Below, piece by piece: positions 43,825-53,277 of a stretch of 61,147 nucleotides of DNA (within the stretch, counting starts at the first letter, position 1; the number at the start of each line of letters is the position of its first letter). The stretch is from Fidelibacterota bacterium. Its GTDB lineage: Bacteria; Fidelibacterota; Marinisomatia; Marinisomatales; TCS55. The stretch is from positions 1 through 61,147 of the forward strand of contig JASLML010000003.1 in the NCBI GenBank assembly GCA_030746535.1. The letters run 5' to 3'. The translations under genes were made by a program, and so were the position numbers. The notes beneath the pieces were generated by a model. It ran no database searches. It saw nothing but the letters and a program-made list of their open reading frames with translations, and was not told where the DNA came from.

Positions 43825-45036
43825 ATGGAACCATCCACTGACACTACCCTCACTGTTTCGGGACTCACAGCCCTCATCAAAGAAAAGCTGGAGGGCGCTT
43901 TCCCGCCGCTTTGGGTTTCCGGTGAATTATCCAACCTAAGCCGGCCGAGCTCAGGCCATCTCTATTTTACGCTGAAGGATGATTCCGCAGAATTGCGCTG
44001 CGCCATGTTTAAAGGAATGAACCGGTTTTTAAGGTTTCAGCCTGAAGACGGGATGCAGGTGATTTTAAACGGAAAATTAACCGTCTACGAACAGCGCGGA
44101 ACGTATCAGCTGATCGCCAAACGTATGGAGCCTGCGGGTCTCGGAACGCTCTATCTTGCATTTGAAGCTCTGAAAAAATCCCTTTCCGAAAAAGGATGGT
44201 TTGAGCCTGAAATAAAGAAACCGATTCCGCACTATCCGCAATCAATTGGCATTGTGACTTCCAAAACAGGGGCCGCAATTCAGGATATACTGAAAATTTT
44301 ATCCCGGAGAGCGCCGTATGCCGGAATTATTGTCAAGCATACCGCGGTGCAGGGAACGGGCTCGGCCGAGCAAATCGCTGAAGCTGTACATGCTTTGGAT
44401 AAATCCGGGTTTGCAAATGTAATTATTGTGGGCCGCGGAGGAGGATCCCTTGAGGATTTATGGGCATTTAATGAGGAAGCGGTGGCAGCTGCAGTTTTCG
44501 AATGTGAAACACCGGTTATTTCTGCTGTCGGCCACGAAACAGATATGACTATTTGCGATATGGCTGCGGATTTTCGTGCACCGACACCCTCAGCGGCTGC
44601 AGAAATTGCTGCGCGTCCGGCAGAGGAAATCATGTTCGAAATTAACTCTTACAACGCAGGCCTATCCAGAGTGATGGAAAACAGTCTAAGGAATGCTTGG
44701 CAGGAACTGGATTCCGCAGAAAACCGCCATTTGCATCTTAGTCCAAATAACCAGATTAACCGAAAATTGCAATGGGTGGATTCGTATTATCACCAGCTTA
44801 GACAAATGTCGCAAGGATGGCTGAAGCTGCATGCTTCGAATCTGAGTGGGAGACTGCACGAACTTCATGCTTTGAATCCGGAAGGTATTCTAGACCGTGG
44901 TTATGCAATCGCCACTAAATTGCCGGATAAAACCGTTCTGAAAGATCCAGAAGAACTAGCTCAGGATGATATATTCGAATTACAGCTTTCCAAAGGAAAA
45001 ATGACAGCACGGAAAACTGTAAAAAAGAACCGATAA
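43825..45036 (+). CDS. xseA: Exodeoxyribonuclease VII large subunit
   Basis: A 403-residue nuclease subunit. An N-terminal OB fold (LTALIKEKLEGAFPPLWVSGELSNL...HLYFTLKDD) precedes the catalytic region with IGIVTSKTGAAIQDI, IIVGRGGGSLEDLWAFNEE and VGHETDMTICD, then a coiled-coil region and C-terminal GYAI motif. It degrades single-stranded DNA with XseB. Confidence 0.95.
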   Translation: MEPSTDTTLTVSGLTALIKEKLEGAFPPLWVSGELSNLSRPSSGHLYFTLKDDSAELRCAMFKGMNRFLRFQPEDGMQVILNGKLTVYEQRGTYQLIAKRMEPAGLGTLYLAFEALKKSLSEKGWFEPEIKKPIPHYPQSIGIVTSKTGAAIQDILKILSRRAPYAGIIVKHTAVQGTGSAEQIAEAVHALDKSGFANVIIVGRGGGSLEDLWAFNEEAVAAAVFECETPVISAVGHETDMTICDMAADFRAPTPSAAAEIAARPAEEIMFEINSYNAGLSRVMENSLRNAWQELDSAENRHLHLSPNNQINRKLQWVDSYYHQLRQMSQGWLKLHASNLSGRLHELHALNPEGILDRGYAIATKLPDKTVLKDPEELAQDDIFELQLSKGKMTARKTVKKNR

Positions 45037-45062
45037 CTTTTCAATGATGTGTATATTCCGCA

Positions 45063-45293
45063 ATGGCTAAAAAATCTAAAAATATTTCCTTCGAGGCTGC
45101 ATTTCACCGGCTGGATGAAATTGTGACAGCGCTTGAACAGGGAAGTGAATCACTGGAAGATAGTCTTCAATTGTTTGAAGAAGGTTTGAAGCTGGCGGAA
45201 TCTCTGAAAGGGAAACTTAAGGATGCTGAATCACGCATTCAGGAACTGGTATCTTCTGCTGATGAAGAGCCCAAGCTGAAAGATTTGAAATGA
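45063..45293 (+). CDS. xseB: Exodeoxyribonuclease VII small subunit
   Basis: A 76-residue protein with the family signature SFEAAFHRLDEIVTALEQGSESLEDSLQLFEEGLKLA. It binds the helical region of XseA. It starts 26 bp after xseA and overlaps nadK by 4 bp. Confidence 0.95.
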   Translation: MAKKSKNISFEAAFHRLDEIVTALEQGSESLEDSLQLFEEGLKLAESLKGKLKDAESRIQELVSSADEEPKLKDLK

Positions 45294-46180
45294 AGCAGCC
45301 GAAAACATTCGGTATTTGGGCAAACACCGATAAGCCAGAGGTCTGGGAAATGATTCCGGAAATTCTTAAATGGGCACAGAATAAAGAACTCCAGTGCTGG
45401 ATAACAACACGCATTCAGAAAGAGCAACCTGATTCCGTCATTCTCGATTGCCCGATCATTGAATCTGCGGATGATTTTAAGAAATTAGATTTTATCATAT
45501 CGTTGGGAGGAGACGGAACCCTATTGTCCTTAGCGCGGGCTGTTTCCCATCATGCTATCCCAATTCTTGGTATTCATCTTGGAGAACTTGGTTTTTTGGC
45601 AGAAGTGGTCGATCAAGACATGTTTGACCGGCTGGATCTGGTTGGATTAGGATCTTACCTAGTTGCCAAACGGAATGTATTGGAATGTTCTGTAACCAAC
45701 GGCTCAAACGGCAGAAAGGTATTTGCATTAAATGATTTTGTGATAGACAACAGCACCTCCCACAGAATGCTTAATGTGCAGCTGGAAGCAAACGGAAGGT
45801 TTGTTGCCAATTATAAAGCGGACGGACTTATTGTTGCTACGCCGACAGGATCCACCGCTTATTCTCTTGCGGCCGGCGGCCCAGTGGTAACACCGGGTCT
45901 GAATGCAATGGTGGTTTCGCCCATATGTCCACATTCGCTTACCTTTCGCCCAATTGTTTTTCCAGCAGATAATGAATTGGCTATTTCTTTTCCTGATGAA
46001 GACAAAGACACTGTAGTTGACCTCGCAGTGGACGGACAGATCACGGAGATACTCAAAAACGATTCTGTTGTTTCCATTACATCAGCAGATTATCAGATTC
46101 ATATGATTGAATTCGATGATTCCAATTATTTCCACACGCTCAGGACAAAAATGGGCTGGGGGAAAAGAGGCGACAGCTGA
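45290..46180 (+). CDS. nadK: NAD kinase
   Basis: Makes NADP from NAD. The 296-residue protein has the GGDGTLLSLAR motif with the catalytic Asp, and the conserved YKADGLIVATPTGSTAYSLAAGGPVV. The N-terminal half is the expected Rossmann-like domain. It ends 19 bp from the convergent Rossmann-fold gene, with no clear terminator between them. Confidence 0.95.
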   Translation: MKQPKTFGIWANTDKPEVWEMIPEILKWAQNKELQCWITTRIQKEQPDSVILDCPIIESADDFKKLDFIISLGGDGTLLSLARAVSHHAIPILGIHLGELGFLAEVVDQDMFDRLDLVGLGSYLVAKRNVLECSVTNGSNGRKVFALNDFVIDNSTSHRMLNVQLEANGRFVANYKADGLIVATPTGSTAYSLAAGGPVVTPGLNAMVVSPICPHSLTFRPIVFPADNELAISFPDEDKDTVVDLAVDGQITEILKNDSVVSITSADYQIHMIEFDDSNYFHTLRTKMGWGKRGDS

Positions 46181-46199
46181 CTCAGTTTTTCGGTAACAT

Positions 46200-47318
46200 T
46201 TAGTCCGTATATTTTTTCGCAAATGCTCTATAAAGGGACAGCAATTCTTTCGCCCTGTCTTCACATTCCGCTGGTTCAAATTTGGGGCAGTCGAACCCCA
46301 GCATTTCCTTCATGATTGCTGCGGCATAATCAACAAAAATAACAGTACCGTCTTCTTTGATTTCTTCCACACCGTCCAGCTTTTGGGATGCTTCATTTAG
46401 CGCAACTGCTTCATCGCGGGAAATGTCTTCCGGCAAATTGAGTTCCGCACCGCTGGAATTTATCAGAACGGGATAACCTCCCGGAAGTCCCAGTGGTCCC
46501 GGTGCGTGTGTAGCAGTGGGTTCATCGGACATCAGAGCAAAGGCATTTTTTATCGTTGATGATGCCGTTACGAGGGTGAAGTCCAGTCCCGGCGGATAAA
46601 GTTTTACAGCATCGTGCATCACGGCATCCGTTTTGAATTGATTTGTTATGTTTTGATCGCCATGCATGATTTTCAGAAAGTACGGTGCACCTGCTCCGTA
46701 TCCTGCTTCGCGCGGAACAACCCAATGCTGATGGTGTGCTACTAAAGAAACGGATATTTCGCTTCGATTCACATTTAATTCTTGTGCAGCAAGTGTCTGA
46801 ATTGCAGGTGCAATGAGGTCAACATTTCCCACACCCACGGTAGGCGCAAGTCCAATTTTTCCGAGCACGGGATTGGTAAGATCCGAAAGTGAAGTATTGA
46901 TATAATGTGCTGTAATCCCCGATGCCTTAATCGCAAGTGCGACTTTATATGCCAGCAGCAGCTGAACGGGAAGCCACGCACCCAGCGTTGCGGAACTCAA
47001 TTTTGCATATACATCATCGGGCAGCATTCGGATGAGATGCCATGTGTGGATTACGGCACAGTTGATGATTACATCAGGTTGAATCTGCCGGATGCGCTCA
47101 GCAGTTTGATCAATATTATTCAGATCCATTTTTTCTGAATGAAAATTCGGATGCAGGCCGTGATGTGCGGCGCCGATAACGGCATTGTTTAGCTGCAGAG
47201 CAGCTTTTTCTTCATTAATATCCGCAACGAAAAATTCCATCTGCCTTGTATCGCGAGCCAGCAATTCGATAATATGGCAGCCGACATTTCCGGTACCGAT
47301 GAGAAGTATTTTATTCAA
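46200..47318 (-). CDS. Rossmann-fold NAD(P)-binding protein, unassigned
   Basis: A 372-residue protein starting ILLIGTGNVGCHIIELLARD, a dinucleotide-binding fingerprint, with DINEEKA at the end of the second strand. The middle (ITAHYINTSLSDLTNPVLGKI, APTVGVGNVDL) is faintly like malate/lactate or saccharopine dehydrogenases. I see no firm catalytic set. AHHQHWVVPREAGYGAGAPYF may belong to the active site. It could be an oxidoreductase of amino or hydroxy acids. It lies in a minus-strand run with a CoA-binding protein and proline dehydrogenase. Confidence 0.6.
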   Translation of the reverse strand: MNKILLIGTGNVGCHIIELLARDTRQMEFFVADINEEKAALQLNNAVIGAAHHGLHPNFHSEKMDLNNIDQTAERIRQIQPDVIINCAVIHTWHLIRMLPDDVYAKLSSATLGAWLPVQLLLAYKVALAIKASGITAHYINTSLSDLTNPVLGKIGLAPTVGVGNVDLIAPAIQTLAAQELNVNRSEISVSLVAHHQHWVVPREAGYGAGAPYFLKIMHGDQNITNQFKTDAVMHDAVKLYPPGLDFTLVTASSTIKNAFALMSDEPTATHAPGPLGLPGGYPVLINSSGAELNLPEDISRDEAVALNEASQKLDGVEEIKEDGTVIFVDYAAAIMKEMLGFDCPKFEPAECEDRAKELLSLYRAFAKKYTD

Positions 47319-47356
47319 GTATATTTATCCAATAATCTTAGACACGATAGCGAACT

Positions 47357-47755
47357 TCAAGGAAATTGCCGGTGTCGTCTTAGCATACAGTCATTCATCA
47401 CAACCAGTAATCCTGCGTTTTCCGTAAACTCTGCCGCTTCCTTATTTATGACCCCATCCTGAAGCCAAAGTGCCTTTGCGCCGATCTCTATAGCTGCTTC
47501 CGCGATAGGAAATACATGTTCCGGACGGCGGAATACATCTACAACATCAACCTTTGCCGGAATGTCCAGCAGGGACGGATAACATTGCAATCCGGCAATT
47601 TCACTATGACCGGGGTTAACGGGAATTATTGTATAGCCGTTATCCTTCATATACATGGATACATAATGGCTGGGCCGCTCAGGTTTGGGACTCATGCCCA
47701 CAACGGCGATGGTATTTAACTCAAATATGGATTGGATGGTTTCTAGTTCATTCAT
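47357..47755 (-). CDS. CoA-binding domain protein (YccU-like)
   Basis: I start at MNELETIQSIFELNTIAVVGMS (132 residues), removing 22 unsupported residues of the tracked ORF. The whole protein is one CoA_binding_2 Rossmann domain, with VVGMSPKPERPSHYVSMYM, VDVVDVFRRPEHV and ALWLQDGVINKEAAE. The family binds CoA or a related ligand, and its physiological role is unclear. Confidence 0.88.
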   Translation of the reverse strand: MNELETIQSIFELNTIAVVGMSPKPERPSHYVSMYMKDNGYTIIPVNPGHSEIAGLQCYPSLLDIPAKVDVVDVFRRPEHVFPIAEAAIEIGAKALWLQDGVINKEAAEFTENAGLLVVMNDCMLRRHRQFP

Positions 47756-47837
47756 GTGAAAAGTATCAAAGTGTCCGAGTGTTCGTATTTTAGCGGTGAA
47801 CTTAATATAAGATGTGAACACAAATGCATTTAAGCAA

Positions 47838-48737
47838 TTATCGTTTAAGCCAATTGCCCATCACGTAAGAGATTATTTTAGGATTTTCTTTTAACCTGCG
47901 GATGGAATATACATACCAGTCCGCACCAAACGGAACATAGATCCTGACTTTATGTCCGGCTTCTTTTAGCGCCCTTAATTTTCCACTCATCGGCACTCCG
48001 TACAGCACCTGAAATTCGTATCGACTCTTTTCAATTTGCTGTTCCAGGATCCATTCTTCGACGGAGTTGATAAGCGTTAAATCGTGGGTGGCAATGGCGA
48101 CATAACCCTCGCCGGTAAGGATTCGCTGGACAGCAACGGCGAAATGATCCCTTATCTCGATCCTGTCCTGATATGCAATGTCCGGCGATTCGCGGTAAAT
48201 GCCTTTGCAGATTCTTGCATTGAATCCGGCTGAATCTAGTGCAGTTATATCGTCCGGCGTGCGTTTCAAATACGCCTGTAGCACAACTCCGACATTGGGA
48301 TAATCCTGAATCAGCCGATTATAAATTGCGAGCGTCTGATCAGTATAGGGTGAATTTTCCATGTCAATTCTCAGAAAATTCCCGGAGGCTTTTGCATGTT
48401 CAATCAAAGTATTCAAATTTTTTAGAACAGTATCTTCTCCGACATCCAGCCCGATATGCGTCAGTTTAATGGAAATATTGCAGTCCAGATTCTCAGCTGC
48501 AACCCTGTCGTAGATATGTGCATATGCTTCGGTTATTGCCTTTGCTTCAATCTCTGATTTCGTATGTTCACCAAGAATATCCAGCGTTACGGAGTAGCCG
48601 TTTTCATTCAATTCCTTTACGGTCTGCATGGCTTCATCCTCTGTTTCTCCGGCGACATAAGGATTGGAAAACGGGCGAATCAATGCTTTGGGAACAATTG
48701 GGAGCATGCGGGCGAGTACGGAATTCAAGATGGACAT
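47838..48737 (-). CDS. putB: Proline dehydrogenase
   Basis: Oxidises proline to pyrroline-5-carboxylate with FAD and passes electrons to quinone. I start at MSILNSVLARMLPIV (299 residues), by comparison with Bacillus PutB. The tracked form adds 22 residues. Motifs include SVTLDILGEHT, ISIKLTHIGLD, VLQAYLKRT, ARICKGIYRES, YVAIATHD and FQVLYGVP, and ADWYVYSIRRLKENP near the end. The P5C dehydrogenase partner is not in the window. It is divergent from the nuo operon. Confidence 0.92.
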   Translation of the reverse strand: MSILNSVLARMLPIVPKALIRPFSNPYVAGETEDEAMQTVKELNENGYSVTLDILGEHTKSEIEAKAITEAYAHIYDRVAAENLDCNISIKLTHIGLDVGEDTVLKNLNTLIEHAKASGNFLRIDMENSPYTDQTLAIYNRLIQDYPNVGVVLQAYLKRTPDDITALDSAGFNARICKGIYRESPDIAYQDRIEIRDHFAVAVQRILTGEGYVAIATHDLTLINSVEEWILEQQIEKSRYEFQVLYGVPMSGKLRALKEAGHKVRIYVPFGADWYVYSIRRLKENPKIISYVMGNWLKR

Positions 48738-48810
48738 TAGCGTGGAATTTAGGAAAAGAGCTTCTTCAGCTTCAAATAGATTTCCCGACGGAAAAAACAC
48801 CAAGTTTGGC

Positions 48811-48858
48811 TTGACACCTGAAAAGCCGATTAGCTAACTTCGTCGTCTGTTTTCAGGT
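48811..48858 (+). promoter_or_regulatory. Candidate nuo promoter with 9-bp inverted repeat
   Basis: TTGACA at 48811 is followed by a TAACTTCG element at 48835, which fits a Bacteroidetes-like TAnnTTTG -7 box better than a sigma-70 -10. ACCTGAAAA (48816-48824) and TTTTCAGGT (48850-48858) form a perfect 9-bp inverted repeat around it. It could be an operator or a 5' hairpin. Confidence 0.4.
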
Positions 48859-48868
48859 CATATCCAGA

Positions 48869-49306
48869 ATGTATCGAGATTTCGGAACCATCTTAATTTT
48901 CGCTCTTTTGGGCATCGTGCTGGTGTACGTACCGTTGCTGATTCAACGGCTGGTTGCACCCAAGAATCCCACACCGGACAAGCTTTCCACTTATGAATGC
49001 GGAGAAGAACCGGAAGGTTCGGCATGGGTGCAGTTTAATATCCGCTTTTATGTGATTGCCCTCATTTTTCTCATTTTCGATGTAGAGGTTGTTTTCCTTT
49101 TTCCGTGGGCAGTTGTGTTCGATGAACTGGGTCTGCTGGCATTTGTGGAAATGGCAATCTTCCTCAGCATCCTGATTGTCGGACTTGCCTACGTATGGAA
49201 AAAGAAGGATTTGGATTGGGTAAAATACAGGGTGAAATACGGGCGCGGAAGGTATAGCGGAATTATTGAAGAAAAGCCGGAAGGAGGCACTGTTGGGACT
49301 TCTTGA
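48869..49306 (+). CDS. nuoA: NADH-quinone oxidoreductase subunit A
   Basis: First gene of the complex I operon. The 145 residues have three membrane helices and the family motifs [24 protein letters not shown] and [19 protein letters not shown]-terminal charged tail ([21 protein letters not shown]) is longer than in E. coli. Its last 14 bp overlap nuoB. Confidence 0.95.
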   Translation: MYRDFGTILIFALLGIVLVYVPLLIQRLVAPKNPTPDKLSTYECGEEPEGSAWVQFNIRFYVIALIFLIFDVEVVFLFPWAVVFDELGLLAFVEMAIFLSILIVGLAYVWKKKDLDWVKYRVKYGRGRYSGIIEEKPEGGTVGTS

Positions 49307-49784
49307 ACATAAATTTCAGGATAATGTAGTTGTTGCATCCATGGATAAACTGCTTGGGTGGGCACGTTCAACATCTCCGTGGTTTTTTCAGTTTGGACTT
49401 GCATGCTGTGCAATTGAAATGATGGCCACCGCTGCAAGCCGCCACGACCTCATGCGTATCGGTATGATTCCAAGATCTTCGCCGAGACAGGCGGATGTAA
49501 TGATTGTTGCCGGAACCGTTACTATGAAAATGGCGCTTCGGGTGAAAAAGTTATACGAACAAATGGCCAATCCAAAGTATGTCATTTCCATGGGAAGCTG
49601 TGCCACGAGCGGCGGACCGTATTGGCAGTACGGATACCATGTACTCAAAGGTGTTGATCTGGTAGTTCCGGTGGATGTGTATGTTCCCGGATGCCCGCCG
49701 CGTCCGGAAGCGCTGATTGAAGGCCTGCTGAAGCTTCAGGAAAAAATTCAGGCGGAACGCCCGCTGACGAAGAAAACTGCATGA
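49293..49784 (+). CDS. nuoB: NADH-quinone oxidoreductase subunit B
   Basis: Carries cluster N2 next to the quinone site. I choose TTG at 49293 (163 residues) because AAGGAGG lies 5 nt before it. The tracked TTG at 49266 would add nine residues overlapping nuoA. The cluster cysteines are visible in [24 protein letters not shown] and [14 protein letters not shown]. Confidence 0.95.
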   Translation: MGLLEHKFQDNVVVASMDKLLGWARSTSPWFFQFGLACCAIEMMATAASRHDLMRIGMIPRSSPRQADVMIVAGTVTMKMALRVKKLYEQMANPKYVISMGSCATSGGPYWQYGYHVLKGVDLVVPVDVYVPGCPPRPEALIEGLLKLQEKIQAERPLTKKTA

Positions 49785-50476
49785 CAGCCGATCAGGAAAA
49801 ATTAATCAGCGAAGCTGTTGAAAAGGCGCTGGCCGGAGACATGGATTCGATCAATGCAATTGAAGACCGCTCGCTTCGCGCGAAGGCAAAAGCAGCCCTT
49901 GTGAAGGCAAAACGCGCAGCGAAGGCAGAGCAAAAAACAGAAACTTCTGATGATGCAAAGTCTGCCGATTCATCGGTACCCCAGGAACCCGGTTCACCGC
50001 TTGCTTCGCTTCTTACAGCATTTTATCCGGGCGAGATCGTTGAATCATCGAACGACGGCAATTCTATTCAGATAAAACCGGAAAAATGGGAAGAGATTGC
50101 GGTATTTCTGAGAGACCACGCCGATGCGCTGCTGGATCAGCTTGAATGTTTGACCGGGGTAGATCTCGGAGAAGGTGAGGAGCTTCAGGTCCGGTATAAT
50201 CTGCATTCCATGAAGCATCGCCATAAACTTGAAGTACTTATCAATGCTGACCGCAATTCCCCGGAGATCCCATCGGTCGAAACCGTTTGGAGAATGGCGG
50301 ACTGGTTTGAGCGTGAAACGTACGATATGTACGGCATTGTCTTTAACGGTCACCGCGATCTCCGCAGGCTGCTCTGCCCGGAGGACTGGGAAGGCTGGCC
50401 GCTGCGGAAGGATTATGAAGAACAGAAAACCTATCACGGTATCGTGGTGCCGAAAGTGAAAGAAGGATGGGAGTAG
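49781..50476 (+). CDS. nuoC: NADH-quinone oxidoreductase subunit C with Ala/Lys-rich extension
   Basis: Peripheral-arm subunit with the NuoC signature [35 protein letters not shown] at the C-terminus. The first about 70 residues ([33 protein letters not shown]) are an extra Ala/Lys/Glu-rich extension not part of the normal domain. The start overlaps nuoB by 4 bp. Confidence 0.93.
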   Translation: MTADQEKLISEAVEKALAGDMDSINAIEDRSLRAKAKAALVKAKRAAKAEQKTETSDDAKSADSSVPQEPGSPLASLLTAFYPGEIVESSNDGNSIQIKPEKWEEIAVFLRDHADALLDQLECLTGVDLGEGEELQVRYNLHSMKHRHKLEVLINADRNSPEIPSVETVWRMADWFERETYDMYGIVFNGHRDLRRLLCPEDWEGWPLRKDYEEQKTYHGIVVPKVKEGWE

Positions 50477-51612
50477 CAGCCGCTAAAGAAATCGGTCCGG
50501 TTCAGGCCGAGGAAATGGTCTTGAATATCGGACCGCAGCATCCATCTACGCACGGGGTGCTGAGGCTGAAGGTTAAGACGGACGGTGAAATCGTTTCGGA
50601 GGTGATTCCGTACATCGGATACCTGCACCGCTGTTTCGAAAAGCATGCGGAAAGCATTACTTATGAACAGGTGATTCCTTTTACCGACCGCTGTGATTAT
50701 CTCGGTTCCATGAATAACAATTTTGGCTTTGCCGTTGCAATGGAAGAATTGATGGACATTAAGGTACCTGAGCGGGTGGAATATATTCGCATCATCATGG
50801 CGGAACTAAACCGGATCGCAAGTCATCTATTAGCATTGGGAGTTTACGGACTTGATGTCGGAGCATTCACGCCGTTTCTGCATATGTTTCGTGACCGGGA
50901 ACGGATTTTGGATATTTTTGAGCTAACCTGTGGCGCCCGCCTCCTGTATAATTATATGTGGGTTGGCGGCGTGTCCCATGACCTTCCGCGAAATTTTGAT
51001 TCCATTTGTATTGATTTTTTGGATTATTTCGAGCCGAAAATTCCCGAATTCAACGAACTGCTTACCACGAACAAGATCTTTATTGAGCGCACAGCTGATG
51101 TTGGTGTGATGCCGGCGGAAGTTGCGATCAGCTATGGAGTATCAGGTCCGAACCTTCGCGGGTCCGGCGTCAAATGGGATGTGAGGAGAGATGAACCATA
51201 CTCCATCTATGATAAGTTCGATTTTGAAATTCCCGTAGGTTCGGGAGATGTTGGGACACTCGGTGACTGTTGGGACAGATATTGGGTTCGGATGCTTGAA
51301 ATGATGGAAAGTTGCAAAATCATCCGACAGGCTTTAAAGACCATTCCCGAAGGCGGTGATGTTCACCAAATGGTCCCGAAAAAGATTCGTCCGCCGAAAG
51401 GTTCCATTTACCGCCGTACAGAAAGTCCGCGCGGCGATCTCGGATATTACATCATCAGCGATGGTTCCGAGATTCCCTTCAGGATGAAAATGCGTTCTCC
51501 GGCTTTAACGGCTTTGAGCGTTTTAGATGAGATATCTGCCGGTTGGATGATTTCGGACGTTATTGCAATTCTAGGAAGCCTTGATATTGTGCTCGGTGAA
51601 ATAGACAGATGA
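50467..51612 (+). CDS. nuoD: NADH-quinone oxidoreductase subunit D
   Basis: The 49-kDa homologue that, with NuoB, forms the quinone cavity. Motifs are LNIGPQHPSTHGVLRLKV, EKHAESITYEQVIPFTDRCDY and RGDLGYYIISDGS. It is separate from NuoC (not fused). Overlaps nuoC by 10 bp and nuoH by 4 bp. Confidence 0.96.
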   Translation: MGVAAAKEIGPVQAEEMVLNIGPQHPSTHGVLRLKVKTDGEIVSEVIPYIGYLHRCFEKHAESITYEQVIPFTDRCDYLGSMNNNFGFAVAMEELMDIKVPERVEYIRIIMAELNRIASHLLALGVYGLDVGAFTPFLHMFRDRERILDIFELTCGARLLYNYMWVGGVSHDLPRNFDSICIDFLDYFEPKIPEFNELLTTNKIFIERTADVGVMPAEVAISYGVSGPNLRGSGVKWDVRRDEPYSIYDKFDFEIPVGSGDVGTLGDCWDRYWVRMLEMMESCKIIRQALKTIPEGGDVHQMVPKKIRPPKGSIYRRTESPRGDLGYYIISDGSEIPFRMKMRSPALTALSVLDEISAGWMISDVIAILGSLDIVLGEIDR

Positions 51613-52685
51613 TTGTTGATTACCTCATAGATATCATCCCCTTTGCCGCAGACTGGCCGGGATTGGTATTTGTTTCGGTGGTGATCTTTTGTGCGGTGCC
51701 AGTATTTCTTTTTATTGCAGTGTACGCTCTTGTTGCGATTTACGGTGAACTGAAAGTGTCGTCCTTTATGCAGGATAAGATCGGGCCGATGGGACAGGGT
51801 GTAGGACTCCACGCCGGGAAATGGGGACTGCTTCAGCCGATTGCCGACGCACTGAAACTCATTTTGAAAGAAGATATTATTCCGACAACGGCGGACCGAA
51901 AATTATTTATTCTCGCTCCTTTTATTGTTTTTATAGGCGCATTTATATCCATGGCAGCGCTGCCGTTCAGCCAGACCATCATTGTTGCGGATATGAATAT
52001 CGGAATATTTTATATCCTAGCTGTGAGTTCGCTGGGTGTTATCGGAATCATACTTGCAGGATGGAGTTCCAATAATAAATGGTCGCTTTACGGCGCCATG
52101 CGGTCTGCTGCTCAAATTGTGAGCTACGAAATTCCCGCCGGCCTTTCGATTATCGGTGTGGTGATGATTACCGGAACGCTTAGCATGCAGGGAATCATCG
52201 AACATCAATCCGGATTTGTTTGGGGTATCTTACCGAACTGGATCATTTTTCAGAATCCGTTCACTTTTCTTTCTTTTTTCCTCTTTTTCATCAGCGGGGT
52301 TGCCGAATGCAACCGAACACCTTTTGATATTCCGGAGGCAGAATCGGAACTGGTTGCAGGCGCCTTCACCGAATATTCCGGAATGCGCTACGCGTTTTTC
52401 TTTTTAAGCGAATATGCCAATATGTTTGTTGTTAGCGGTGTTGCAGCGGCAGCATTCCTCGGCGGATGGAGAAGCCCGATCCCCGGAGTCCTCGACACAC
52501 CCGGCTGGGGAATTATGTGGTTCATCGGAAAATCCATGTTCCTCATTTTTATGATGATGTGGTTTCGCTGGACCTGGCCGCGTCTTCGGGTGGATCAGCT
52601 CATGAGCGTGTGCTGGAAAGGGTTCATCCCAATCGCATTTTTTAACATTTTCGGAATTGGAATCTGGAAGCTCTTAATCGGGTAA
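51609..52685 (+). CDS. nuoH: NADH-quinone oxidoreductase subunit H
   Basis: Membrane subunit connecting the peripheral arm to the pumping arm. It has about eight helices, with the conserved loop segments DKIGPMGQGVGLHAGKWGLLQPIADALKL and FDIPEAESELVAGAFTEYSGMR, which contain the acidic residues near the quinone site. It has 358 residues. Confidence 0.96.
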   Translation: MIVDYLIDIIPFAADWPGLVFVSVVIFCAVPVFLFIAVYALVAIYGELKVSSFMQDKIGPMGQGVGLHAGKWGLLQPIADALKLILKEDIIPTTADRKLFILAPFIVFIGAFISMAALPFSQTIIVADMNIGIFYILAVSSLGVIGIILAGWSSNNKWSLYGAMRSAAQIVSYEIPAGLSIIGVVMITGTLSMQGIIEHQSGFVWGILPNWIIFQNPFTFLSFFLFFISGVAECNRTPFDIPEAESELVAGAFTEYSGMRYAFFFLSEYANMFVVSGVAAAAFLGGWRSPIPGVLDTPGWGIMWFIGKSMFLIFMMMWFRWTWPRLRVDQLMSVCWKGFIPIAFFNIFGIGIWKLLIG

Positions 52686-52689
52686 AATC

Positions 52690-53277
52690 ATGCGCGCATA
52701 TTTACGAACCATTTGGGAATCAGTATCAACACTTGTAACAGGAATGACCATCACCTGGCGCCACATGGTAAACATCCGGAAAGGAAATGTAACGCTTCAG
52801 TACCCGGAAGAGCGGTGGCCCCGGCCGGAACGCGATATCGGGTTTGACCAGGATGATTACAATGTGATCCGATCCCGTCTTCATGTGGATATGGATGACT
52901 GTATCGGCTGCCTCAAATGCGAACGCGTCTGCCCGGTGGACTGCATCAAAATTGAAACGGAAAAGGTGGACAAAGGTGAAGATATCCCCGATGTGGGGCA
53001 CACCGGAATCACGTCAAACGGGACGAAAAAAGCGCTGCTTTTAACAAGGTTTGACATTGATATGACCGAATGCTGCTACTGCAATCTTTGCACCTATCCC
53101 TGCCCGGAAGAATGTATTTATATGACAGGAGGCCCAAACTCTGAAAAACATCCGATTGATTATGAATTTTCGCAGTTTGACAGAAATGATATGGTTTACC
53201 GCTTTGCAAAGGAAGCATCCGAAGAACAGGTAGAAAAAGCCACATGCGTAAAAAACGGAGAGAAGAAAAATGGCTGA
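52690..53277 (+). CDS. nuoI: NADH-quinone oxidoreductase subunit I
   Basis: Ferredoxin-like subunit with two 4Fe-4S motifs, CIGCLKCERVCPVDC and CCYCNLCTYPCPEEC, that pass electrons toward NuoB. At 195 residues it has a longer N-terminal amphipathic region (TWRHMVNIRKGNVTLQYPEE) and an acidic C-terminal tail. Overlaps nuoJ by 8 bp. Confidence 0.95.
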   Translation: MRAYLRTIWESVSTLVTGMTITWRHMVNIRKGNVTLQYPEERWPRPERDIGFDQDDYNVIRSRLHVDMDDCIGCLKCERVCPVDCIKIETEKVDKGEDIPDVGHTGITSNGTKKALLLTRFDIDMTECCYCNLCTYPCPEECIYMTGGPNSEKHPIDYEFSQFDRNDMVYRFAKEASEEQVEKATCVKNGEKKNG

